The notes under the pieces: generated by a model
Told to the model about the DNA's origin: nothing
Seen by the model: only the letters and a program-made list of their open reading frames with translations
Databases searched by the model: none
Made by a program: the position numbers and the translations under genes
In this document: one piece after another, positions 56,668 through 64,000 of the stretch
Numbering within the stretch: position 1 is the first letter of the stretch
How the letters are laid out: every line of letters begins with the position of its first letter
From: Flammeovirgaceae bacterium
GTDB lineage: Bacteria > Bacteroidota > Bacteroidia > Cytophagales > Cyclobacteriaceae
Assembly: GCA_016712035.1 (NCBI GenBank)
Contig: JADJRT010000009.1
Coordinates: forward strand, 1 to 64,000
Length of the DNA stretch: 64,000 bases
Direction: 5' to 3'

Positions 56668-57859
56668 GGCCTAAGTCTATTATCGCTTTAACGATATCGC
56701 GGGCAACTTCTTTCTTAGATTTCAAATTAAATTCTGTTGCCTTGTTTTTAGCGTCAATCAGCGTTATTTTGTTTGTATCATGACCAAATCCAGCTCCTGC
56801 ATCCTGTAAGGAATTCAAAACGATAAGATCGAAATTTTTGGATTTTATTTTCTTTTCAGCATTGGTACGCTCGTTTTCAGTTTCCAGGGCAAAGCCTACA
56901 ACAAACTGTCCATTCTTTTTCAGCTTACCTAGCTCAGCCGCGATGTCGCGCGTGCTTACCAATTCAATTGTTAATGCCTGTGAAGTTTTTTTAATTTTTT
57001 GATCAGCCATCGTTGCGGGTTTATAATCCGCGACAGCGGCAGATAGGATGGTAACATCAGTACTTTCAAAACGAGCAACACAGGCCTGATACATTTCTTC
57101 GGCCGAAGTTACAGATACTATCTCGATCCCGCTTAGTGATGTCTTTTGATTACTCGGTCCCGTTACAAGCGTAACCTGGGCGCCTTGGCGGGATAATTCT
57201 TCAGCAATGGCAAATCCCATTTTGCCGGTTGAGTGGTTTCCAATAAAGCGAACCGGGTCAAGAGCTTCATAGGTGGGGCCTGCTGTAACCAAAGCCTTTT
57301 TTCCCTTAAGGGGGGATGCAGAAAAAAGGTTTTCTAAGTAAGTAACAATCTCTTGCGGTTCGGCCATGCGACCCGTGCCAATCAGTCCACTAGCTAATTC
57401 GCCATAAGTAGGGTTGAGTTGATGATGGCCCCAGCGTTCAAGGGTTTCAATATTTCTACGGGTGGAAGGATGTTGTAACATATCCAGATCCATAGCCGGG
57501 GCTATAAATACTGGACATCGGGCCGAAAGATAGACAGCTGTTAACAGGTTATCACATATGCCCGCTACCATCTTTGCCAAGGTGTTGGCAGTTGCAGGGG
57601 CAATCACCAGAGCATCGGCCCACAAGCCTAACTCAACATGATTATTCCATTCCCCGGCATCATCTTTAGTGAAGTGAGTTAGTACCGGATTTTTAGAAAG
57701 CGTTGCTAGCGTAAGGGGGGTTATAAAATCACTAGCCGAAGGGGTCATAATAACCTTTACTTCGGCTCCGCGCTTTACTAATAGACGGGTTAGAAAAGCT
57801 GCTTTATACGCAGCAATACTGCCGCTTACGCCCAGCAGAATTTTCTTTCCCGCAAGCAT
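56660..57859 (-). CDS. coaBC: Bifunctional phosphopantothenoylcysteine decarboxylase / phosphopantothenate-cysteine ligase
   Basis: 399 aa, full length. CoaC half at about 1-180: FMN-binding GVSGSIAAYKAAFLTR, the active-site histidine in EWNNHVELGLWADALVIAPATANT, and PAMDLDMLQHPS. CoaB half at about 185-399: VTAGPTYEALDPVRFIGNHSTGKMG, DVTILSAAVADYKP, and VGFALETEN. It performs two consecutive steps of coenzyme A synthesis. Two bases follow the rpoZ stop, and it overlaps porD downstream. Confidence 0.97.
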   Translation of the reverse strand: MLAGKKILLGVSGSIAAYKAAFLTRLLVKRGAEVKVIMTPSASDFITPLTLATLSKNPVLTHFTKDDAGEWNNHVELGLWADALVIAPATANTLAKMVAGICDNLLTAVYLSARCPVFIAPAMDLDMLQHPSTRRNIETLERWGHHQLNPTYGELASGLIGTGRMAEPQEIVTYLENLFSASPLKGKKALVTAGPTYEALDPVRFIGNHSTGKMGFAIAEELSRQGAQVTLVTGPSNQKTSLSGIEIVSVTSAEEMYQACVARFESTDVTILSAAVADYKPATMADQKIKKTSQALTIELVSTRDIAAELGKLKKNGQFVVGFALETENERTNAEKKIKSKNFDLIVLNSLQDAGAGFGHDTNKITLIDAKNKATEFNLKSKKEVARDIVKAIIDLGHG

Positions 57860-57861
57860 GA

Positions 57862-58188
57862 TTACTCAGCTTTTGCTTCAGGCTCAATTTCTGAGCGCAA
57901 GCGGTAATTAAGCTTACCCTCCAAAAATTCTTCGATGGCTGTTGAAGTAGGTTTGGGCATGCGCTCATAATACCGGGAGATTTCAATTTGTTCGCGGTTT
58001 TCAAATACCTCTTCCAGGTTATCAACCGTGGTGGCAAATTCAGCCAACTTATTATTCAATTCTTCTTTCAGATTGACAGCAATCTGGCGAGCGCGTTTTG
58101 AAATTACCACAACAGATTCATAAAGATTTCCTGTTGGTGATGCAATCTTGTCCACATCGCGGGTTACCATAGATGGTTGAATGGCCAT
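57862..58188 (-). CDS. rpoZ: DNA-directed RNA polymerase omega subunit
   Basis: 108 aa. The omega fold is seen in GNLYESVVVISKRARQIAVNLKEEL (conserved S-K-R-A-R-Q-I), followed by an acidic tail. Position between bamD and coaBC is typical; rpoZ next to coaBC is widely conserved in bacteria. Small structural subunit that helps assemble RNA polymerase. Confidence 0.93.
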   Translation of the reverse strand: MAIQPSMVTRDVDKIASPTGNLYESVVVISKRARQIAVNLKEELNNKLAEFATTVDNLEEVFENREQIEISRYYERMPKPTSTAIEEFLEGKLNYRLRSEIEPEAKAE

Positions 58189-58192
58189 AATC

Positions 58193-59008
58193 TTAAACTT
58201 TATTGTTTTTTATTTTACTTACTTTAGAAAGACTCTCTGTATAAAAGCGCTCTGCTTGTTTTAGAAAAACACTATTCGGAAAATTATCTACCAACTCCTG
58301 ATAAAACTCTAAGGTTGCTGAGTAGCGCTCTAACTGTCGGCTAGGAATGCTAATGTTTGCTAATTCAAACTCAGCTTCTACTTTCAGGTAGGCTGCTTCT
58401 TCCAGATATTTTGAATCCGGATAGTTTTGTTTGAAGTTATCGAAAGACTCAACAGCCGCTTTATACATTCTTAGCTTTATATACTGACGAGCATTTTCAA
58501 ATCCCTTTTTTTCAAGTTTCTCCTGACTTACTGTGATCACTTCAATAGCCTGATTCATGAACTGGCTTCCTGGATACCTATTTAAAAAAGTTTGCATCGC
58601 ATTCATAGCCTCGATACTGCTGCTTTGATCTCTTTTGTAATCCGGAGATGATGCATACAACGAATAGGCATACATAAAATAGGCTTCTTCAGCCATCGCA
58701 CTTCTTCCATAGGTTTCAAAGAATGTTCTAAACTGATCGGATGCAAGCAAGAATAGTTTTTCATTGTACTGACAATATGCCAGGTTAAATTCTACTTTCT
58801 CGCCTTCCGGCAATCCCCGAACAATCGGAAGAATCTGTTCGAACAACACGGAAGATCGATAATAATCCTTCTTCGCATAATAGTTCAAACCAGCTTCATA
58901 TTTCACACGCCAGTCATCGCTTTTTTCAATTTTCCTGAAATTACTACAGGATATCGATGTGCTTAGAATCAAAACGCTTAACAGCACCCTCCAAAGATTA
59001 CTCATACT
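58193..59008 (-). CDS. bamD: Outer-membrane assembly lipoprotein BamD
   Basis: About 271 aa from ATG 59008; the frame is open to 59044, but the inner start gives a proper lipoprotein signal (LRVLL-type helix ending LSTSISC). Five TPR-like repeats (for example YYAKKDYYRSSVLFEQIL, and YKAAVESFDNFKQNYPDSKY) match YfiO/BamD. It works with BamA to insert beta-barrels in the outer membrane. A strong promoter stands 60 bases upstream, making this the first gene of bamD-rpoZ-coaBC-porD(-recN). Confidence 0.93.
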   Translation of the reverse strand, partial: SMSNLWRVLLSVLILSTSISCSNFRKIEKSDDWRVKYEAGLNYYAKKDYYRSSVLFEQILPIVRGLPEGEKVEFNLAYCQYNEKLFLLASDQFRTFFETYGRSAMAEEAYFMYAYSLYASSPDYKRDQSSSIEAMNAMQTFLNRYPGSQFMNQAIEVITVSQEKLEKKGFENARQYIKLRMYKAAVESFDNFKQNYPDSKYLEEAAYLKVEAEFELANISIPSRQLERYSATLEFYQELVDNFPNSVFLKQAERFYTESLSKVSKIKNNKV

Positions 59009-59068
59009 TCCGCATATTAAGTGCTCGCAATATCCCAAAATCAAAGGTTCTGTGTTTCTTTAAGCCTG

Positions 59069-59098
59069 CAAATATACGATACAGGGTTAAAATAACAA
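59069..59098 (-). promoter_or_regulatory. Promoter of the bamD-rpoZ-coaBC-porD operon
   Basis: On the minus strand, TTG (59098-59096), a 19-base spacer, and TATATTTG (59076-59069): an essentially perfect Bacteroidota sigma-A promoter. Predicted start near 59064 leaves a leader of about 55 bases before bamD. Confidence 0.75.
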
Positions 59099-59132
59099 TT
59101 TGCACTTTTGGGCATGATAAGCCTAAACAGGC

Positions 59133-59848
59133 CTATTTTCGGATGATTAGTTTACGGGTTAAAATGCCGTTGTTATCAAGGTAAAGTGTATAGAAGTAAA
59201 TACCTGAAGTATATTCTTCAGTCTGGATCTTCGCACGGGTTTCTGAGCTGTTCAATTCATACTCGTCCAGCGGTCTTCCTAAAATATTATGGATTACTAA
59301 TTTCGCCTTTACGTTTTCATTATGAAGCTGATAATCAATAAAGGCGTGATCCTGAACAGGATTGGGGTAAACATCATGAATCGTAATGTCTTTTGATTGA
59401 AATAGCACTGGTTTCCCAATTTTTCATTTACTGTAATGGCTACTGAATAATCTTGTATATCCTGAGGATTTAATCGGGGAAAGACCTGAAACCTAACCGC
59501 ACTCTGGCTGGTAAGTAGACTGCCTTCAACAACATAAACTAACTTTTGAAGTGTTTCTCCGGGTTCAACTCGCTTAGAGAATTCACTTATTCCAGATTCC
59601 AGACATTTATTATCAAAGCAAAAATAGCCTTTTGGGCTAGTTGGGAGATCACTGGGAAGTTTCCGAATAATATAGAATTGTGCCTTTTCGCTATTATTTC
59701 TAATTTTTAAGGGAATACGCAAGGTTTCCCCAATGTCCGCCTGAATTGCGTCTTGCCTATCGAGTAGGTCAAAGCTTTGTGTCAGTCCCGAAAGGCTGAT
59801 TGTTAGCATACAGATGGCAACAATCCAATATTTCATAACCGGACACAC
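59133..59848 (-). CDS. Secreted protein with T9SS type A sorting domain, one frameshift
   Basis: About 237 residues after joining. Signal peptide at about 5-24 (MLTISLSGLTQ). An Ig-like domain (IGETLRIPLKIRNNSEKAQF) with a cysteine pair near FCFDNKCLES is followed by a C-terminal type A sorting domain: VYPNPVQDHAFIDY, LVIHNILGRPLDEYEL, and YTSGIYFYTLYLDNNGI...KLIIRK. The frame breaks near 59408 at GGGAAACC; one more base joins NEKLG to PVLFQSKDITIHDVYPNP. The sorting domain sends it through the T9SS to the cell surface. Function of the Ig-like part unknown. Confidence 0.88.
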
Positions 59849-59891
59849 TATTTCAAGTCAAAAGGTATTATAAAACGATGTTTTTACCTAA

Positions 59892-61481
59892 TTAGAAAGG
59901 AAAAAAATTGTAAGAATTCACAAATTTTTTAACGGTAGGTTTCGTTGTGCCTCCACTTTTTACAACATCGGCCTTGGTGGGTCGGGATTTTTCTCTCCAA
60001 TCAAATCCTTTCAGTTTTCTATCAGCCTCTTTAATTTCGTGAGGCGGAATAAACGAGGCATCAGGCTTAACATAGGCACTGACGTTGTTTACTTTCCCTT
60101 CCACAAAGTTGATGCGCATATTGCTGCAGATCATTTTGTTCATGCCGGTTGTAAAGGTGACTTTATATCTTTTGCCTTCACTTTCAACTTCTTCCTCCTG
60201 CAGCGCGTAATAGATGCTCTCCCCGTTGCCACGCACTTCAACATGACTAATGGTACTACCATCAAAAATAGCTGTCATTTTTCGCCCTTTAATTTGATTA
60301 AAGTTTTTTAAGGAATCTTGCGATGCAACAAACGCATTGGCGATCATGTAGAGTTTGTCAATTTTTTTATTTTTCAATAACATTCGAATTGAATCCGCTG
60401 TAATTTGGTTCTCATCGCTCCAAAGCACAGGGTTAGTAAAAAAATGAATAGTTGAGTCTGCTGCTGCATAGACTAATGAATCAGCAACCCCTTGCAAGTC
60501 TGTTTTATAAATTTTTACATGGTTGTAAGCGAGTAGCCTTTTTTTTCTGGGGTCTTTATTTTCAATGGAGACCAGGGTATCGGCTGCAATGAACAAGGTA
60601 TCAAGGTCATCACCAATCTTAGCCACATACGAGTTGCCATATACTTTTGAGATACCAGTTTTTTTGTCGTAAAACCTATGATCTCCAAAAATGAGCATAT
60701 TCTCCGCCTTGGAAGTCATAACCACGCTTCCTTTTGCCCGGTAGATTTTGCGGGCATCATCGATGTCATATTCATTCCCTTTGATTTTATATTCCGGAGT
60801 TTCGATTTGCCCTTCGGTAAGTGCCGAATACTGTTGATTGGTATTATAAAATCCATTCTTATAGATGGCAACACCTCCATCTTTATCAGTTACGGTAGTC
60901 AGGTCGCGGAAGTAAATGATTTTATTTTTTGAGTTATACTGCAGCGTGTCGGATTGCAAGGTGTAGTCTGGATTTTTCCCCACAACATCAGTTTTGAAAG
61001 ATGCCATGTTGGTTCGAATGTCGTAATAACCCTTTTTGCTGGTCAGTACATTGGTTGTATCAACTAGCTTGCCGCCATTAAAATAACGCGCTTCATTTTT
61101 TGGTCTATCGTAATCCAGAAAATCGGTATAAAGGGTTGCTATACCCAGTTTGGTGAATACAACATTCTTTCTCAGATAGGCAATTTTTTTATCCCCATCA
61201 TACGATAAACCGGTAGACGTTACATCCACCGAATCGCCCTCTGTGATATGGATTTTACCAAAGGCTTCTACTCGGTTTTCGGATTTAAAAAAATGAGCCG
61301 AATCGCAATAGATGGTTGTTTTATTTTGTACAAATACCACATCGCCAATCACCCGATCAAAGCGCTTACCATCTTTAATACCGCCAATCAGGTTATCTGC
61401 TTTTTTTAATTTAACTCGTTGTTGGCCTGAGGCTGCGAACGCAACCAGTATGAGTAGAAGAATTAATTTAGAGCGAATCAT
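59892..61481 (-). CDS. OstA-like (LptA/LptD-related) protein
   Basis: 529 aa, intact. Signal peptide at about 1-20 (LILVAFAASGQ). N-terminal OstA/LptA-type beta-jellyroll repeats dominate: KTTIYCDSAHFFKSENRVEAFGKIHI, LYTDFLDYDRPKNEARYF, and MLIFGDHRFYDKKTG are the alternating 'DSAxF...xAxGxVxI' units. Bacteroidota proteins of this kind combine a long OstA region with a C-terminal tail and are believed to carry LPS across the periplasm. It is transcribed divergently from tilS. A -7 box TATTTTTG (61497-61490, minus strand) ends 8 bases before the ATG. Confidence 0.87.
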   Translation of the reverse strand: MIRSKLILLLILVAFAASGQQRVKLKKADNLIGGIKDGKRFDRVIGDVVFVQNKTTIYCDSAHFFKSENRVEAFGKIHITEGDSVDVTSTGLSYDGDKKIAYLRKNVVFTKLGIATLYTDFLDYDRPKNEARYFNGGKLVDTTNVLTSKKGYYDIRTNMASFKTDVVGKNPDYTLQSDTLQYNSKNKIIYFRDLTTVTDKDGGVAIYKNGFYNTNQQYSALTEGQIETPEYKIKGNEYDIDDARKIYRAKGSVVMTSKAENMLIFGDHRFYDKKTGISKVYGNSYVAKIGDDLDTLFIAADTLVSIENKDPRKKRLLAYNHVKIYKTDLQGVADSLVYAAADSTIHFFTNPVLWSDENQITADSIRMLLKNKKIDKLYMIANAFVASQDSLKNFNQIKGRKMTAIFDGSTISHVEVRGNGESIYYALQEEEVESEGKRYKVTFTTGMNKMICSNMRINFVEGKVNNVSAYVKPDASFIPPHEIKEADRKLKGFDWREKSRPTKADVVKSGGTTKPTVKKFVNSYNFFPF

Positions 61482-61489
61482 TTCAGTGT

Positions 61490-61497
61490 CAAAAATA
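61490..61497 (-). promoter_or_regulatory. -7 box TATTTTTG of the OstA-like gene
   Basis: Exact TAnnTTTG match on the minus strand, ending 8 bases before the start codon at 61481, so the mRNA leader would be only a few bases. Confidence 0.4.
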
Positions 61498-61601
61498 GAT
61501 AAAACTTACAGAGTAGTTGCCGGGCCGGAAACTATAATCATTACTTGCGCTTATTCGCGCTTGAATTAGCCTTAGAAAACGTTCGATACTTGCCGAAGTA
61601 G

Positions 61602-61609
61602 TATCTTTG
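61602..61609 (+). promoter_or_regulatory. -7 box TATCTTTG of tilS
   Basis: Exact TAnnTTTG match ending 5 bases before the GTG start at 61615. The predicted transcript would be leaderless. No clear TTTG 19-20 bases upstream. Confidence 0.4.
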
Positions 61610-61614
61610 AAACT

Positions 61615-62888
61615 GTGAAAGAAAAATTTGTGCAGCACCTTACAGCTTTGGATGTAAATCCTAAAACCGATCGGGTCCTTTTGGCAGCGAGTGGTGGGCA
61701 GGATTCTATGGTTATGTTGCATCTTTTCTTTGATAGCAAGCTTTCATTTGGGGTTGCTCATGTAAATTTTCAGTTGCGAAACAAAGAATCTGATGAGGAT
61801 GAACAGTTTGTTAAGACCTGGTGTAGCCGCCATCAAATTCCATTTTTTTCTACACGATTTGAAACCAACAATTATGCCATCAAGGAAAAGATTTCAATTC
61901 AAATGGCAGCCCGCGAGCTTCGCTATACTTGGTTTGATGAATTGATTCAAAGTGAAGGATTTCGATATGTAGCAACAGCTCATCATCTAAATGATTCGCT
62001 CGAAACGGTGTTCATTAATCTAGCGCGGGGGACAGGTCTTGAAGGACTAGCAGGTATTCCGAGCAAAAAGGGTAATCGGATTAGGCCTTTGTTCTTTGCT
62101 ACAAAGCAAGAGATAGATACTTATGCGGCTGAAAATCTGATTTGCTGGCGGGAAGACAGCAGCAATCAAACAGATGACTACCAACGCAACTTTATCCGAC
62201 ACAAGATCGTGCCTGCTCTTAGGGAGATAAACCCATCGCTGGAAGAAACGTTTAAGGAAATGGTGGCTAAAATACAAGCAGAATTGCATCTGGTTGAGCA
62301 TGGAGTAGCACAATGGAGAGAGAAGTATTGGCGAGAAGATGGCATGAAGATCTACATAAACAAGGCTGGTGTTACCAAGCAAACGCTGGCCTGTTTATGG
62401 TATGGCTTAAAATCGTTTGGGTTTAGTTTTACTCAATGTGATGAAGTGCAACGTGCTCTTGCGGGTCAATCCGGTAAATATTTTTTGTCAGCTTCCCATA
62501 AACTAGTTGTGGATCGTGATTTTATAGTACTCTCTAAAATGGTGGAGCCATTAGGGGAAGTCTTTATTGACAGCACACAGAATCGGGCAATTTTGGGTAC
62601 CAGCATAATGGACATAAAGTGGGTTGAACAAGCAAAGCCGGATACCAGTAACCAGGTGGCCTTATTGGATGCCGACCGCGTTTCATTTCCTATTCTTTGG
62701 AGAAAATGGAAACCGGGCGACTATTTTTTCCTCTGGGAATGGAAAAAATTTCGATTACCGAGAAGGATTCCACTACTGTTCTTGAGTCGGCTGGCGAGAT
62801 AATCTGGGTAGTAGGGCATCGAATTGATAATCGTTATAAACTGACGCCTGAAACCCGGCAGGTACTTTCTTTAACATTAACTTCATAA
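61615..62888 (+). CDS. tilS: tRNA(Ile)-lysidine synthase TilS, C-terminal lesion
   Basis: About 425 residues. PP-loop ATPase motif ASGGQDSMVM (SGGQDS, 26-31), then VAHVNFQLRNKESDEDEQF and ATAHHLNDSLETVFINLARGTG, all diagnostic of TilS. GTG start. Near 62722-62750 the frame changes at a T6 run (one T short for YFFPLGMEK). The following sequence, KISITEKDSTTVLESAGEII, continues directly, whereas TilS normally has a further dozen residues of the type KKLSDFF-x-x-xK at that point. That piece seems deleted between GAAAAA repeats. Since TilS makes the AUA-decoding anticodon and is usually essential, an assembly fault is the likeliest cause. Confidence 0.9.
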
Positions 62889-62967
62889 AAGTGGCAATTG
62901 CTTTTTACTTTGGCTCTGGTGTTAATAACTTGCAAACCGATTTTTACAGACCTAATCCTTTAATATT

Positions 62968-63900
62968 ATGAAAATAACCGTAGTAGGTGCCGGAAATGTG
63001 GGTGCCACCTGTGCTGATGTTTTGGCATATAAAGAAATTGCCAACGAAATTGTTTTAGTTGATATCCGCGAGGGTTTTGCCGAAGGCAAAGCATTAGATA
63101 TCTGGCAAAAAGCTCCGATCAATTTGTATGACAGTCGTACTATCGGCTCTACCAACGATTACACGAAAACGGCCGGATCAGAAGTAGTAGTAATTACTTC
63201 CGGATTGCCTCGCAAACCGGGTATGACTCGCGATGATTTAATTACCACCAATGCAGGTATAGTAAAATCAGTAACCGAAAATGTTGTCAAACATTCGCCC
63301 AATGCTATAATCATTGTTGTTTCTAATCCTTTAGATGTAATGACGTATCAGGCGCATATTACTTCTAAGCTTCCCCGTACGCGTGTTATGGGTATGGCTG
63401 GTATTCTTGATACAGCACGCTACCGCGCTTTCCTGGCTGAGGCATTAAACGTGTCTCCCAAAGATATTCAGGCATTATTACTCGGTGGTCATGGAGATAC
63501 GATGGTGCCACTGCCTCGCTATACCACAGTATCCGGTATTCCGGTAACGGAACTTATTGCCAAGGATAAGCTAGAAGCGATTATTGAGCGCACCAAAGTT
63601 GGAGGAGGCGAATTAGTTAAACTAATGGGTACTTCCGCCTGGTATGCTCCCGGTTCAGCAGCGGCTCAAATGGTGGAGGCGATAGTAAAAGATCAAAAGA
63701 GAATTTTACCGGTCTGCATGCAATTAGATGGTGAGTATGGTATAAAAAATTGTTACTTAGGCGTGCCAGTGGTGCTGGGCAAAAATGGTGTTGAAAAAGT
63801 GATTGAACTTGACCTGAACGATAAAGAAAAGGCCTTACTGGAAACCAGCCGGGTACATGTGAAAGAGGTGATGGATGTTTTGGATAAGTTAGGAAAGTAA
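62968..63900 (+). CDS. mdh: Malate dehydrogenase (LDH-like type)
   Basis: 310 aa, full length. NAD-binding GAGNVG (7-12) with D32 at the end of beta-2, the MDH signature SGLPRKPGMTRDDL with R82 and R88, SNPLDVMTY, D148/R151 in GILDTARYR, and catalytic H175 in LLGGHGDTMVPL. The arginine in PRKPGMTR distinguishes malate from lactate dehydrogenase. It converts malate to oxaloacetate in the TCA cycle. Single gene, followed by a terminator. Confidence 0.97.
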   Translation: MKITVVGAGNVGATCADVLAYKEIANEIVLVDIREGFAEGKALDIWQKAPINLYDSRTIGSTNDYTKTAGSEVVVITSGLPRKPGMTRDDLITTNAGIVKSVTENVVKHSPNAIIIVVSNPLDVMTYQAHITSKLPRTRVMGMAGILDTARYRAFLAEALNVSPKDIQALLLGGHGDTMVPLPRYTTVSGIPVTELIAKDKLEAIIERTKVGGGELVKLMGTSAWYAPGSAAAQMVEAIVKDQKRILPVCMQLDGEYGIKNCYLGVPVVLGKNGVEKVIELDLNDKEKALLETSRVHVKEVMDVLDKLGK

Positions 63901-63922
63901 GATTACGTTAGCTAAATAAGAA

Positions 63923-63946
63923 GGGCCGCTTTAGCGGTCTTTTTTT
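63923..63946 (+). terminator. Rho-independent terminator after mdh
   Basis: GGCCGC (63924-63929) pairs with GCGGTC (63934-63939), with one G-T pair and a TTTA loop, followed by T7. Confidence 0.8.
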
Positions 63947-64000
63947 GCAAGAAACACATGGTAGCAATTATTGTTTCTTTCCTATATAGATGATCTCGTT

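Noticed and set aside
1..64000. CRISPR arrays, prophage, transposase genes, defence systems, tRNA or rRNA genes
   Set aside because: No regularly spaced repeats, phage structural genes, DDE or tyrosine recombinases, or tRNA-like cloverleaf sequences were noticed; the DNA-processing genes (SF1B helicase, addAB, recN) are better explained as ordinary repair functions.

Overview
The window looks like chromosome of a Bacteroidota bacterium, probably order Cytophagales. The basis is family content: a PorD-like type IX secretion (T9SS) protein and a T9SS type A sorting domain, Bacteroidota-type AddA/AddB, TIGR02757, DUF4905 and DUF6249 proteins, a short omega subunit, and several promoters of the Bacteroidota form TTG-N19/20-TAnnTTTG with little Shine-Dalgarno signal. 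No rRNA, tRNA, CRISPR array, transposase or integrase gene was seen.

Layout. 1-1540: 3' part of hrpB, interrupted by a 61-base palindromic repeat. 1570-5380: a degraded, visibly AT-richer segment with an outer-membrane protein remnant, a broken EamA transporter joined to a truncated Omp85-like gene, and an intact two-component pair, bordered by inverted-repeat elements. 5546-12549: accessory metabolism (two-subunit molybdenum hydroxylase, beta-lactamase-like protein, alpha/beta hydrolase, two SRPBCC proteins, double VOC protein). 12668-20926: membrane HTH regulator, M24 peptidase, DPP IV-like peptidase, SF1B helicase, YitT protein, uracil-DNA-glycosylase-like protein. 20949-27516: Ktr/Trk potassium uptake pair, N-acyl-D-amino-acid deacylase, membrane patatin. 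27616-33705: addA-addB recombination nuclease operon. 33960-41198: SDR, YceI with a Crp/Fnr regulator, YkgJ / P1 peptidase / class IV aminotransferase operon, large membrane hydrolase. 41417-47933: methyltransferase-kdsB, NfeD, and a DUF4905 / LysM / OmpA / TIGR02757 run. 48018-53562: GMC dehydrogenase with its subunit 3, ECF sigma with a putative anti-sigma protein, DUF6249 protein, DASS transporter. 53686-59044: RRM protein, then bamD-rpoZ-coaBC-porD-recN behind one strong promoter. 59133-63900: T9SS-sorted protein, OstA protein, tilS, mdh.

A dominant feature is that about 18 genes are interrupted by frame changes, most of them one missing base in an A or G run, including in the normally essential tilS. 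This is best read as uncorrected sequencing error. A few lesions do not fit that explanation: the palindrome in hrpB, the Omp85/EamA junction, an apparent short internal deletion in tilS, and two in-frame stop codons (patatin and addA). Gene spans below join the pieces across apparent frameshifts.

I found no convincing new multi-gene system. The most interesting unexplained signals are non-coding: a family of CTAACA...CAGTGT repeats lying at 3' ends of accessory genes, the large hairpin at 5302-5364, tandem FNR-like boxes upstream of yceI, and TAnnTTTG boxes placed so close to start codons that leaderless mRNAs are predicted.
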